Of a DNA stretch of 64,000 nucleotides, positions 35,463-43,746 are shown one piece after another. Positions within the stretch are counted from its first letter, which is position 1. Each line of letters begins with the position of its first letter. The DNA lies in the NCBI GenBank assembly GCA_949297215.1, contig CASFRV010000001.1, forward strand, positions 310,001 to 374,000, written 5' to 3'. The notes under the pieces are model-generated. The model was not told the origin of the DNA. It did no database searches and was given only the letters and a program-made list of their open reading frames with translations. This stretch comes from an uncultured Bacteroidales bacterium. Its GTDB lineage: Bacteria > Bacteroidota > Bacteroidia > Bacteroidales > Bacteroidaceae. A program made the translations under genes and the position numbers.

Positions 35463-38400
35463 TTACTTACTGTATTGCTCGATATCGGGTTCAGCCTCGG
35501 TGTTGTCGATATCTTCCCAAACCATAGGTCTAATCTTCTCCTGCAAATACTGGAATATTACGAAGAGAGACGGAACTATAAAGATCTGGCAAATCATACC
35601 GATGAGCATACCGCCGATAGCCGTCGTTCCAAGCGAGCGGTAACCGTTGGCACCGACGCCGAATGCGAACATAAGCGGGAGCAGACCGATGATCATGGCA
35701 AACGAAGTCATCAAAATCGGGCGCAGACGGGCGCCGGCACCGAGCACTGCGGCCCAAGTGATGCTCATACCCATCTTGCGGCGGTCGAGCGCGAACTCAA
35801 CGATCAGGATGGCGTTCTTAGCCAAAAGTCCGATAAGCATAATCAAGGCAATCTGAACGTAAATGTTGTTAGATGCCGAGCCGAGTATGGATACGGGCAA
35901 CAGGCTGTCGATTCCTCCCATGGCTTGCAGGAAGAGGAAGCTTCCGGCCAGTCCGAACGGTACGGAAAGGATAACGGAGAGCGGCAGGATGTAGCTTTCG
36001 TACTGGGCACTCAGCAGCAGGTAGATAAATACGAAGCAGAGCACGAAGACGATGGCTGTCGTATTTCCGCTCGAACTGTTTTCCTCGCGGCTCATACCCG
36101 AGAACTCGAAGCTGTAGCCCTGCGGCAGGTGCTCAGCGGCCACTTCCTGAATGGCTTTCAGCGCTTCACCGCTGGTGTAGCCGCTGGCCGGGTTTCCGTT
36201 CACCTGCATCGACGTGTACATGTTGAAACGATTGATGTTGTCAGGGCCATACACGCGCTTAATGGTCATAAACTGCGTGATGGGAGCCATTTCGTTTCCG
36301 TTCTTCACCTTTATCTTGTTGAGCGATTCGAGGTTGGTGCGTTCGCTGAACTCTGCCTGCACCATTACGCGGTAGAGCTTACCGAAGCGGTTGAAGTTGG
36401 AGGCATACAAACCTCCGTAGTAGCCTTGCAGCGTCGTGAGGATGTCGTTCGGGCTGAAGCCGGCCTTTTTACAAGCGGCTACGTCGATATCTATCTGATA
36501 TTGCGGGAACGTCGGGTTGAACGAAGTCTGGGCCGACTCGATTTCCGGCCGTTTGCTCAGCTCGGCCAGGAAGTCCTGAGCCACTTTGTAGAAGTTGTCG
36601 AGGCTTCCGCCCGTACGGTCTTGCAGGTTAAACTCGAAGCCGTTCGTCACGCCGTAGCCCGAAACCATAGGAGGCTGGAAGAAAAGAATCTGTGCGTCCT
36701 TGATGATGTCGCGGGCTTTCAGGTAGAGCGAGCCATAAACGAAGTCGGAGCGTTGAGACATGGGGCGCTCTTCCCAGTCTTTCAGCTTACAGATGATAGA
36801 GCCGTAGCTGGCGCCCTGACCTCCCAGGAAACTGTAACCAGATATCACGGTACGGCTTTCCACTGCCGGGTTGGATGCAACCAGGCTGTCCACCTGGGCC
36901 AATATCTGCTCGGTGCGGTCTTGCGAGGTGCCGGGAGGCATCGTCACCGTACCCATGATCGTACCCGTATCTTCGTTGGGAACGAAGCCCGTCGGCGTTA
37001 TCTTCATCATGAACAGCAGCAGGGCGATACCCACTACGACCATGGAGATCGTAAGCCAAGGCCGCTGGATGATTTTTACCACCTGCTTCTTATATTTCTT
37101 CAGCAAAGAGTCGTATGCAGCGTTGAAAGCTTTGTGGAAGCGGCCCACAAGGGTCAGCTTCTTTTGGCCTTCGCCCGTATGCGGCTTCAGGAAGATGGCG
37201 CACAGGGCAGGGCTGAGCGTAAGGGCGTTGATGGCCGAGAATAAGATGGAGAGGGCCATCGTTATACCGAACTGGCGGTAGAACGTACCGGACGTTCCCG
37301 AGAGGAAGCTCACGGGGATGAACACGGCCATCATCACCAACGTGATGGAGACGATGGCTCCGCCCAGTTCGCGCATGGCGTCGATAGATGCTTTCTTCGA
37401 CGAGGTGTAGCCCATGTCGAGTTTTGCGTGGACGCCCTCGACCACCACTATCGCGTCGTCCACCACGATGGCGATGGCCAGTACCAAGGCACTCAACGTC
37501 AGAAGGTTCAAGCTGAAGCCGATGAGATAAATGGCGAAGAACGTACCAATCAACGCCACAGGGATGGCTATGGCCGGGATGAGCGTGGAGCGCAGGTCTT
37601 GCAAGAAGATGTACACCACGAAGAAGACGAGTATGAATGCTTCGACGAGCGTCTTTACCACTTCGTGGATGGATGCGAAGAGGAAGTCGTTGGCGCTTTG
37701 CGCGATGTTGATGTTCAAGCCCGTGGGCAAGGTCGTCTTGGTTTCTTCCAGGAGTTTTTCGATGTCCTGGATGATTTGCGTGGCGTTGGAGCCGGCCGTC
37801 TGGAACACGATACACGACACACCGTTGTGGCCGTTAATCTTGTTGGTGAAGCTATAGGTGGAGCGGCCGAGCTCTACGCGCGCAACGTCTTTGAGGCGCA
37901 GGATTTCACCGTTCTTGTCGGCACGGATCACCATGTTCTCAAACTCGGAAATCTCCTGCAAGCGTCCTTTGTAGCGCAGGGTGTACTGGAACGTCTGGTT
38001 CTCGCGTTCGCCGATCGTACCGGGAGCGGCCTCGATGTTCTGTTCGGCCAGAGCGTTCGAGATATCCGAGGGCGTCAGATTGTATTGTGCCATCTTTTCG
38101 GGCTGCAGCCAGATGCGCATCGAATAGTCGGCACCCATCACCATGGCGTCGCCCACACCGGCCACGCGCTGTACCTGGGGAATGAGGTTGATCTTCGCGT
38201 AGTTTTCGATAAACGGCACGCTGTATTTATCCGTTTCGTCGTAAAGCGAGAAGATCATCAGCATACTGTTCTGACGCTTCTGCGTGATGACGCCCACGCG
38301 GGTCACCTCGGCGGGCAGCAGGCCCTGGGCCTTCGATACGCGGTTCTGCACGTTCACGGCTGCCATGTCGGGGTCGACACCCTGCTTGAAGGTGATCGTA

Positions 38401-38672
38401 ATACGCGCCTCGCCCGTGTTCGAAGCCGAGGAGCTCATGTAGTCCATGTTCTCCACGCCGTTTATCTGCTCTTCCAGCGGGGCGATAACGCTGTTGAGCA
38501 CCGTTTGTGCGTTGGCACCCGTGTAAGTGGTCGACACGGAGACCGTCGGGGGCGCAATGTCGGGGTATTGCGTGATAGGAAGGGACAGCAGTCCCAGGAA
38601 ACCCAAGATTACTATCAAGATAGAGATTACCGTTGATAGTACCGGCCGGTTTATAAATCTGTCTAAGTTCAT
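35463..38672 (-). CDS. RND multidrug efflux pump, HAE1 (AcrB/MexB) family
   Basis: 1069-residue inner-membrane proton antiporter. Twelve helices are arranged as 1+5+1+5 with two large periplasmic loops. TM4 carries the proton-relay Asp pair (AIVVDDAIVVVEGV), and the N-terminus FINRPVLSTVISILIVILG and the segment PITQYPDIAPPTVSVSTTYTGA are typical of HAE1 pumps for amphiphilic compounds rather than metals. It works with the adaptor and the TolC-like channel encoded on either side. Full length with no disruption. Confidence 0.96.
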   Translation of the reverse strand: MNLDRFINRPVLSTVISILIVILGFLGLLSLPITQYPDIAPPTVSVSTTYTGANAQTVLNSVIAPLEEQINGVENMDYMSSSASNTGEARITITFKQGVDPDMAAVNVQNRVSKAQGLLPAEVTRVGVITQKRQNSMLMIFSLYDETDKYSVPFIENYAKINLIPQVQRVAGVGDAMVMGADYSMRIWLQPEKMAQYNLTPSDISNALAEQNIEAAPGTIGERENQTFQYTLRYKGRLQEISEFENMVIRADKNGEILRLKDVARVELGRSTYSFTNKINGHNGVSCIVFQTAGSNATQIIQDIEKLLEETKTTLPTGLNINIAQSANDFLFASIHEVVKTLVEAFILVFFVVYIFLQDLRSTLIPAIAIPVALIGTFFAIYLIGFSLNLLTLSALVLAIAIVVDDAIVVVEGVHAKLDMGYTSSKKASIDAMRELGGAIVSITLVMMAVFIPVSFLSGTSGTFYRQFGITMALSILFSAINALTLSPALCAIFLKPHTGEGQKKLTLVGRFHKAFNAAYDSLLKKYKKQVVKIIQRPWLTISMVVVGIALLLFMMKITPTGFVPNEDTGTIMGTVTMPPGTSQDRTEQILAQVDSLVASNPAVESRTVISGYSFLGGQGASYGSIICKLKDWEERPMSQRSDFVYGSLYLKARDIIKDAQILFFQPPMVSGYGVTNGFEFNLQDRTGGSLDNFYKVAQDFLAELSKRPEIESAQTSFNPTFPQYQIDIDVAACKKAGFSPNDILTTLQGYYGGLYASNFNRFGKLYRVMVQAEFSERTNLESLNKIKVKNGNEMAPITQFMTIKRVYGPDNINRFNMYTSMQVNGNPASGYTSGEALKAIQEVAAEHLPQGYSFEFSGMSREENSSSGNTTAIVFVLCFVFIYLLLSAQYESYILPLSVILSVPFGLAGSFLFLQAMGGIDSLLPVSILGSASNNIYVQIALIMLIGLLAKNAILIVEFALDRRKMGMSITWAAVLGAGARLRPILMTSFAMIIGLLPLMFAFGVGANGYRSLGTTAIGGMLIGMICQIFIVPSLFVIFQYLQEKIRPMVWEDIDNTEAEPDIEQYSK

Positions 38673-38766
38673 ATCGCTGTTTTTAGGGGTGGGAGAGGGG
38701 CGTGCCCGCGCGCGGGCCGCCCGTGGCGGAGCTCTCCCCGTTCTTTATATTATCGGTGTGCGTCGG

Positions 38767-39930
38767 TTAAAACATTTTACCGGCGGCCATGTCTTTTTCT
38801 GCCTTGCGGCGGTTGGCATCTGCCTGGGCGGGCGTGATGGGGTTAATCTGCGTGCCGTCCTTCAGCGTGCTTACGCCGTCAACCACCAGGCGGTCGCCGG
38901 CTTTCAGGCCCGACGTTACGACGTAGTTCTGGCCGTCGTTTTGCGAGAGCACGGTGATTTCGGTCGATTTCACCTTGTTGCCGCTGCCCACCAGGAAGAC
39001 GAACTTCTTATCCTGGATTTCGTAGGTGGCCTTTTGCGGGATGACGAGGGCGTCCTTGGCGTGCGTGGGCACGAGCACCGAGCCCGTACCGCCGCTGCGC
39101 AGCACGTGTGCGGGGTTGGGGAAGGTGGCACGCATGTTCACCGAGCCCGTAGCCTGGTCGATGACGCCGCTCACGTTCGACACGGTTCCGCTTTCGGCAT
39201 ACTTCGTGCCGTCGGCCAGCATCAGCGTCACGGCGGGCATCTTGTCAACGGCTTCGGCGATGCCGCCCGTGCTGCGCGTCAGATCCAGCAGCTGTTTTTC
39301 GGTCATGGCAAAGTAGACAAACATTTGCCCTATGTTCGACACGGTGGTGAGGGGTTCGGCCGTCGACGAGCTCACAAGGCTCCCGACGCGGTAGGGAATT
39401 TCGCCCACGACGCCGTCGGCCGGGCTCGTCACGGTGCAGAACGACAGGTTGTTGCGTGCGCTCACGAGCTGTGCCTTGGCCTGTGCGAGCTGTGCCTCGG
39501 TGGCTTTCAGCTCGTTTTGGGCCATTTCGTAGTCGTAGTCGCTGATGATGGCTTTGTCGTGCAGCGCGCGTTTGTTTTCGACGGTCAGCTTCTGCGTGTT
39601 CAGGTTGGCTTGCAGCACGTTGACGTTGGCTTCGGCCGAGCGTACGGACGCTTCATACTGTACGCGGTCGATGAGGAACAGGGGCTGGCCTTTCTTGACG
39701 AAGTCGCCCTCGTCCACGCAGAGTTTCGTGATGTGGCCGCTTACTTTCGGACGTATTTCAATGTCCTGCTGTCCCTTGATGGTGGCAGGATACGAGGTGA
39801 AGAGCTCTGCCTCCGTGGGCTTTAGGGTCACGACGGCATAGTCGTTGCCGGCTTGGGGCATTCCACTCTGTTTGCTTCCGCAGCTAACGAGCGCGAGGCT
39901 TAGCATCAAATAAGCAATTCTACTTTTCAT
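38767..39930 (-). CDS. RND efflux periplasmic adaptor lipoprotein (AcrA/MexA family)
   Basis: 387-residue membrane-fusion protein. Lipobox ALVSC (Cys17) follows a short signal peptide. Then come the split lipoyl domain (IEIRPKVSGHITKLCVDEGDFVKKGQPLFLID), an alpha-helical hairpin (about 95-150), a beta-barrel and a membrane-proximal domain ending DRLVVDGVSTLKDGTQINP. First gene of the efflux operon; no local regulator (TetR or two-component) is encoded next to it. Promoter box TATCTTTG lies 110 nt upstream. Confidence 0.95.
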   Translation of the reverse strand: MKSRIAYLMLSLALVSCGSKQSGMPQAGNDYAVVTLKPTEAELFTSYPATIKGQQDIEIRPKVSGHITKLCVDEGDFVKKGQPLFLIDRVQYEASVRSAEANVNVLQANLNTQKLTVENKRALHDKAIISDYDYEMAQNELKATEAQLAQAKAQLVSARNNLSFCTVTSPADGVVGEIPYRVGSLVSSSTAEPLTTVSNIGQMFVYFAMTEKQLLDLTRSTGGIAEAVDKMPAVTLMLADGTKYAESGTVSNVSGVIDQATGSVNMRATFPNPAHVLRSGGTGSVLVPTHAKDALVIPQKATYEIQDKKFVFLVGSGNKVKSTEITVLSQNDGQNYVVTSGLKAGDRLVVDGVSTLKDGTQINPITPAQADANRRKAEKDMAAGKMF

Positions 39931-40261
39931 GTAAATTTGTTTTATGATAAATGTATATATTCGTTTTTAAAGGGACGTTTTCCGCGGTTGGAAGCGGTAT
40001 GCCGGCTGCCTGTTGGCGTACCGGCAGGAAAACTCCGTGCAAAGATACGGGAAAAAACTCATTGCCCGAGTGCCGTTTTCGCGTGAACGCGGCTTTCTTA
40101 GTCTTTCTTAACTCGCAACGCTGTTAGTCCGCTCCCGGCGGGGAGAAAAAGAGGGAGAAAAATGTGTATCAGGGCACAAACTGTCCGTCGCGGCGGTCGG
40201 AAGCTGAGATGCGCCGGCGACACCCTCTTTCCCCTTTTCGCAATATGCCTTTTTCTTGTGC
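39931..40261. other. Upstream region between the efflux operon and the 84-bp repeat array
   Basis: About 330 bp without a gene. It contains the efflux promoter box (40040-40047) and, in the efflux leader, an imperfect GCCGG/CCGGC hairpin at 40000-40028. The part 40098-40261 contains purine-rich runs (GGGAGAAAAAGAGGGAG) and, at 40245-40270, a sequence resembling a decayed end of an 84-bp unit. Confidence 0.5.
40040..40047 (-). promoter_or_regulatory. Efflux operon -7 promoter box
   Basis: Minus-strand TATCTTTG (TAnnTTTG); no good -33 element; implied leader about 100 nt. Confidence 0.55.
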
Positions 40262-40593
40262 GGAAAAGATGCATTCGGGAAAGAAAAACAAAGTTCGCCT
40301 TGCTCCCTTCTTTTTCTTTCCTCTCATTTGCACTATCTTTGCGATAGAAAGGCTGCACTCGGGAAAGAAAAACAAAGTTCGCTTTGCTCACTCCTTTTTC
40401 TTTCTTCTCATTTGCACTATCTTTTGATAAGAAAGGCTGCACTCGGGAAAGAAAAACAAAGTTCGCTTTGCTCACTTCTTTTTCTTTCCTCTCATTTGCA
40501 CTATCTTTTGATAAGAAAGGCTGCATTCGGGAAAGAAAAACAAAGTTCGCTTTGCTCACTTCTTTTTCTTTCCTCTCATTTGCACTATCTTTG
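40262..40593 (+). repeat. Tandem array of four 84-bp promoter-bearing repeats
   Basis: Units start with GCA(T/C)TCGGG at 40271, 40355, 40439 and 40523, an exact 84-bp period. Each contains GGAAAGAAAAA ... TTTTTCTTTCC as an outer stem, an inner stem CAAAG-TTCG-CTTTG, then CCTCTCATTTGCACTATCTTT. TAnnTTTG boxes at 40334-40341 and 40586-40593 are perfect; those at 40418-40425 and 40502-40509 end in T instead of G. Unit 2 differs by a few bases from units 3 and 4. The array directly precedes the anSME gene, whose ATG is 82 nt after the last box. It is non-coding in my reading, although 84 is a multiple of three and open frames run through it. Confidence 0.95.
40586..40593 (+). promoter_or_regulatory. 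Proximal anSME promoter box within the last repeat
   Basis: TATCTTTG at the end of repeat unit 4, giving an expected leader of about 75 nt before the anSME ATG at 40676. Confidence 0.65.
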
Positions 40594-40675
40594 CTCCCCG
40601 TAAAAAGTTGATGGTGGCTGCTGTGACTGCCCTGGGGGCAGCAACGGGGCCGCACGAAAGATAAACGCATAAGAT

Positions 40676-41926
40676 ATGGACAACAACATGGCAGTGGGCA
40701 CGCCGTTTGCCCGCCCGGCCTATGTCATGGCAAAACCGGCGGGAGCGCTGTGCAACCTGGCCTGCAAATATTGCTATTATACGGAGAAGTCGAAGCTTTA
40801 TCCCAACGACCCGCGCCACGTCATGAGCGACGAGCTGCTGGAACGCTTCACAAAGGAGTATATTGAGATGCAGACGGGCCCCGACGTCCTCTTCACCTGG
40901 CATGGCGGCGAGACGATGATGCGCCCTCTCTCCTTCTACCGCCGTGCGCTCGAATTGCAGCGCAAATATGCCGACGGACGCAACGTTGACAACGCCTTCC
41001 AGACGAACGGCACGCTCATAACGCCCGAATGGGCCAAGTTTTTCAAGGAAAACGGCTTCCTCGTGGGCGTTTCCATCGACGGGCCGCAGGAGTTTCACGA
41101 CGAATACCGGCGCACCCGCACGGGGCGGCCTTCGTTCCGCCAGGTGATGCGCGGCATCGACTTGCTCAACCGCTATGGCGTGGAGTGGAACGCAATGGCC
41201 GTGGTCAACGACTTCAATGCCGACTATCCGCTCGATTTTTATCACTTCTTCAAAGACATCGGGTGCCGGTATATCCAGTTTACCCCCGTCGTGGAGCGCG
41301 TCTGGCGCCACTCGGACGGGCGCATGCTGGCCTCGCCCATCGAGGGGACGGTCGAGGAGCTCACCGACTTTTCCGTCAGCCCCGAGCAGTGGGGCAGCTT
41401 TCTCTGCACGCTGTTCGACGAGTGGGTGAAGAGCGACGTGGGCGAATATTTCATCCAGACCTTCGACGCCACGCTGGCCGGCTGGATGGGGGTGCCGCCG
41501 TCGGTGTGCTCGCTGGGCGAAACGTGCGGCCATGCCGGCGTCATCGAGTTCAACGGCGACGTTTATGCCTGCGACCACTACGTCTTTCCCGAGTTTAAGC
41601 TGGGCAACATCTACGAGAAATCGCTGGCCGGGATGATGTACAGCCCCGAGCAACTGAAGTTTGGCGCAGGCAAGCGCGACCTCCTGACGCGCCAGTGTCG
41701 CGAGTGTGAGTTCCTTTTTGCCTGCCACGGCGAGTGTCCGCGCAACCGCTTTGCCCGTTCGGCCGACGACGAGCCCGGCCACAATTACCTCTGTGCCGGC
41801 TACCACCGTTTCTTTGCCCACGTGGCGCCTTACATGGACTTTATGAAGTATCAGTTGCAGCACGAGCAGGCGCCGGCCCGCGTGATGCAGTGGATACGCG
41901 ACGGCATGCCTGCCTACCGCAAATAG
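40676..41926 (+). CDS. Anaerobic sulfatase-maturating enzyme (radical SAM)
   Basis: 416-residue radical S-adenosylmethionine enzyme that oxidises a Cys or Ser in sulfatases to the catalytic formylglycine. The radical SAM cluster motif is CNLACKYC (Cys26, 30, 33); WHGGET, QTNGTLI, and SIDGP follow as in anSMEs, and a C-terminal SPASM domain with many Cys (VCSLGETCGHAG, YACDHYVFPEF, RQCRECEFLFACHGECPRNR) binds two further clusters. The Asp in the DHYVFPE region is the proposed catalytic base zone. It is convergent with a sulfatase gene 286 bp away, its probable substrate. Confidence 0.95.
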   Translation: MDNNMAVGTPFARPAYVMAKPAGALCNLACKYCYYTEKSKLYPNDPRHVMSDELLERFTKEYIEMQTGPDVLFTWHGGETMMRPLSFYRRALELQRKYADGRNVDNAFQTNGTLITPEWAKFFKENGFLVGVSIDGPQEFHDEYRRTRTGRPSFRQVMRGIDLLNRYGVEWNAMAVVNDFNADYPLDFYHFFKDIGCRYIQFTPVVERVWRHSDGRMLASPIEGTVEELTDFSVSPEQWGSFLCTLFDEWVKSDVGEYFIQTFDATLAGWMGVPPSVCSLGETCGHAGVIEFNGDVYACDHYVFPEFKLGNIYEKSLAGMMYSPEQLKFGAGKRDLLTRQCRECEFLFACHGECPRNRFARSADDEPGHNYLCAGYHRFFAHVAPYMDFMKYQLQHEQAPARVMQWIRDGMPAYRK

Positions 41927-41960
41927 CCCTTTTGCCGCCGCCTTTGCCGTGTGCAGCTCC

Positions 41961-42034
41961 CGGCAAAACGTTTTTTCCACGCGGTAAAACGATTTTTCCC
42001 GGCCACGTAACTTTTTTTCGTGGGGGCAAAACGC
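41961..42034. repeat. Short imperfect repeats GGCAAAACG/TTTTTTCC
   Basis: Three imperfect units of the form GG(C/T)AAAACG followed by a T-run, in the gap after anSME. No function apparent. Confidence 0.5.
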
Positions 42035-42035
42035 A

Positions 42036-42079
42036 GCGTCTCCCCGCCTCATCTCAGCATGGGGCGGGGAGACGCTTTT
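42036..42079 (+). terminator. anSME terminator
   Basis: Stem GCGTCTCCCCGCC / GGCGGGGAGACGC followed by TTTTC. Confidence 0.82.
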
Positions 42080-42128
42080 CTGTTTCGTGCCACGCCGGGC
42101 CTTTCTCCGGCGTGGCGGGGGCGGGGGC

Positions 42129-42171
42129 AAAAAAAGGCCGGCCGTCCCGCGGGTGCAGGGCGGCTGGCCGG
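42129..42171 (-). terminator. Sulfatase operon terminator
   Basis: Minus-strand stem GGCCAGCCG / CGGCCGGCC followed by seven T, 40 nt after the sulfatase stop codon. Confidence 0.8.
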
Positions 42172-42212
42172 TCTGGCGTGCCGGGTGGCGGCGTGGGATG
42201 CCGCCGCGGGGC

Positions 42213-43727
42213 TTAGTTGGGCAGCGTCACGCGGAAGAGGCTGCTCTCCGTGTGCTGTTCCTTGATGATTTGCTTCATCTTGTTGACCACGTCGGGGTAT
42301 TGCGAGGCCACGTTGTTGTCCTCGTGCACGTCGGTGGCCAGGTCGAAGAGCTTGCAGTTGCCGTTCTGTACGACGAGCTTCCAGTTGCCCATGCGGAGGC
42401 CCATCATGTTCGTCTCGTGGAACTCCCAGTAGAGGAACTCGTGCTTCTGCTGTTCGCCCTTGCCCGTGAGGGTGGGGTAGAAGGAGATGCCGTCGAAATA
42501 GTCGACCTTCAGATCAGGATTGGTGTAGCGCTCCACGTAGTTGTCGATGCCGGCGATGTCGCAGAACGTCGGCATGATGTCGTAGAAAGCCAGCTGGTGG
42601 TCGTTGGTGGTGCCGGCCTCGACGCGGCCCGGCCAGCGCACGATGAAGGGCACGCGTATGCCGCCCTCATAGGTGCTGCGCTTCTTGCCTTGCAGCAGGC
42701 CGTCGCGGTTGAAGAAGTCGGGGTCGGCTCCGCCCTCCTCGTGAGGTCCGTTGTCCGAGGTGAAAATCACTACGGTGTTGTCTGCCAGCCCTTTCTCTTC
42801 GAGTTTTTTCATTATCTGGCCCACATAGGCGTCCAAGCGGGTAATCATGCCGGCAAACTCGGCGTGAGCGTTGGTCGTGGGGTTGTACCACGAGCCCTGC
42901 GAGCCGCCAAACGATTTTTCCTGGCAGAAATGGCCCTTGTAGGCGAGCAGGATGGAGTCTTCGGGCTGAACAAGCTCGGCGTGGGGCAGGGTGTAGGTGA
43001 AGATGCCGAAGAAAGGCTGGTCGTCCGTCTGTTTGTCGAGCCAGTTCATGGCTGCCTGGTGGATGAGGTCGGCGCTATACTGCGGGCGCTTGCGGTAGTC
43101 GTCGCCGTACATGGGATATTTGATGTTTTCTTCGAGCACGACGCGCGTTACGCCCTCGTCGCCGGCCGAGCGGCTGTACTTGTTGAGGAAGTTGTTGTAG
43201 TACATATGCGCCTGGAACTGGCAGATATAGCCGAAGAACTCGTCGATGCCGCGTTTGTCGGGCGTCGAAACGGAGCCTTCATAGCCGCCGGCCCATTTTC
43301 CGAACATGCCCGTCTTGTAGCCGTTGTCTTTCATGATTTCGGGCAGGATGACGTGGTCGGTGGAATAGGGCTCCTGGCCCACAACCTTGTAGTCGGTGTT
43401 GTCGCCGTACTTGACCGTGCCAAACTGGTTCCAATACTCCTTGTTGCCGCGCACGTGCGTGTGGCCGGTGTGCTGGCCCGTCATGAACGTGGCGCGCGAC
43501 GGGGCCGACACGGGGCTTCCGGCGTAGGCCTGCGTGAAGCGCATGCCCTGCGAAGCCAGGCGATCGATGTTGGGCGTGGCAATGTATTGCTGGCCGTAGC
43601 AGCCCAGGTCGCCATAGCCCATGTCGTCGCACATGATGTAGATGATGTTGGGCTTCTGGCCCTGTGCGCCGGCGGCGAGGGCGGCCATCAGACCGCAACC
43701 GCAAAGCGCTATTTTTGAGTTTCTCAT
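42213..43727 (-). CDS. Secreted Ser-type sulfatase (S1 family)
   Basis: 504-residue arylsulfatase-fold enzyme with a signal peptide (1-23). Metal-binding DDMGYGDLGCYG (Asp34, Asp35) and the active-site motif S-A-P-S-R (Ser74-Arg78, in SPVSAPSRATFMTG) are intact; Ser74 should be converted to formylglycine by the neighbouring anSME. Further metal ligands are in FTSDNGPHEEGG, with the substrate Lys in KRSTYEGGIRVPF. It probably desulfates host or dietary glycans or aryl sulfates in the periplasm; the exact substrate class needs subfamily assignment. Last gene of a probable operon, 19 nt after the T9SS protein gene. Confidence 0.94.
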   Translation of the reverse strand: MRNSKIALCGCGLMAALAAGAQGQKPNIIYIMCDDMGYGDLGCYGQQYIATPNIDRLASQGMRFTQAYAGSPVSAPSRATFMTGQHTGHTHVRGNKEYWNQFGTVKYGDNTDYKVVGQEPYSTDHVILPEIMKDNGYKTGMFGKWAGGYEGSVSTPDKRGIDEFFGYICQFQAHMYYNNFLNKYSRSAGDEGVTRVVLEENIKYPMYGDDYRKRPQYSADLIHQAAMNWLDKQTDDQPFFGIFTYTLPHAELVQPEDSILLAYKGHFCQEKSFGGSQGSWYNPTTNAHAEFAGMITRLDAYVGQIMKKLEEKGLADNTVVIFTSDNGPHEEGGADPDFFNRDGLLQGKKRSTYEGGIRVPFIVRWPGRVEAGTTNDHQLAFYDIMPTFCDIAGIDNYVERYTNPDLKVDYFDGISFYPTLTGKGEQQKHEFLYWEFHETNMMGLRMGNWKLVVQNGNCKLFDLATDVHEDNNVASQYPDVVNKMKQIIKEQHTESSLFRVTLPN

Positions 43728-43746
43728 GAGTTTTTGTTTTTGGAGG

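Noticed and set aside
40262..40593. Possible CRISPR array
   Set aside because: The units follow each other without unique spacers; the whole 84 bp is repeated.
40098..40670. Minus-strand frame with four 28-residue repeats (KDSANERKEKE..) and plus-strand counterparts
   Set aside because: 84 bp is divisible by three, so any open unit gives a repeated peptide in several frames on both strands. Promoter boxes and hairpins explain the sequence better than a protein.
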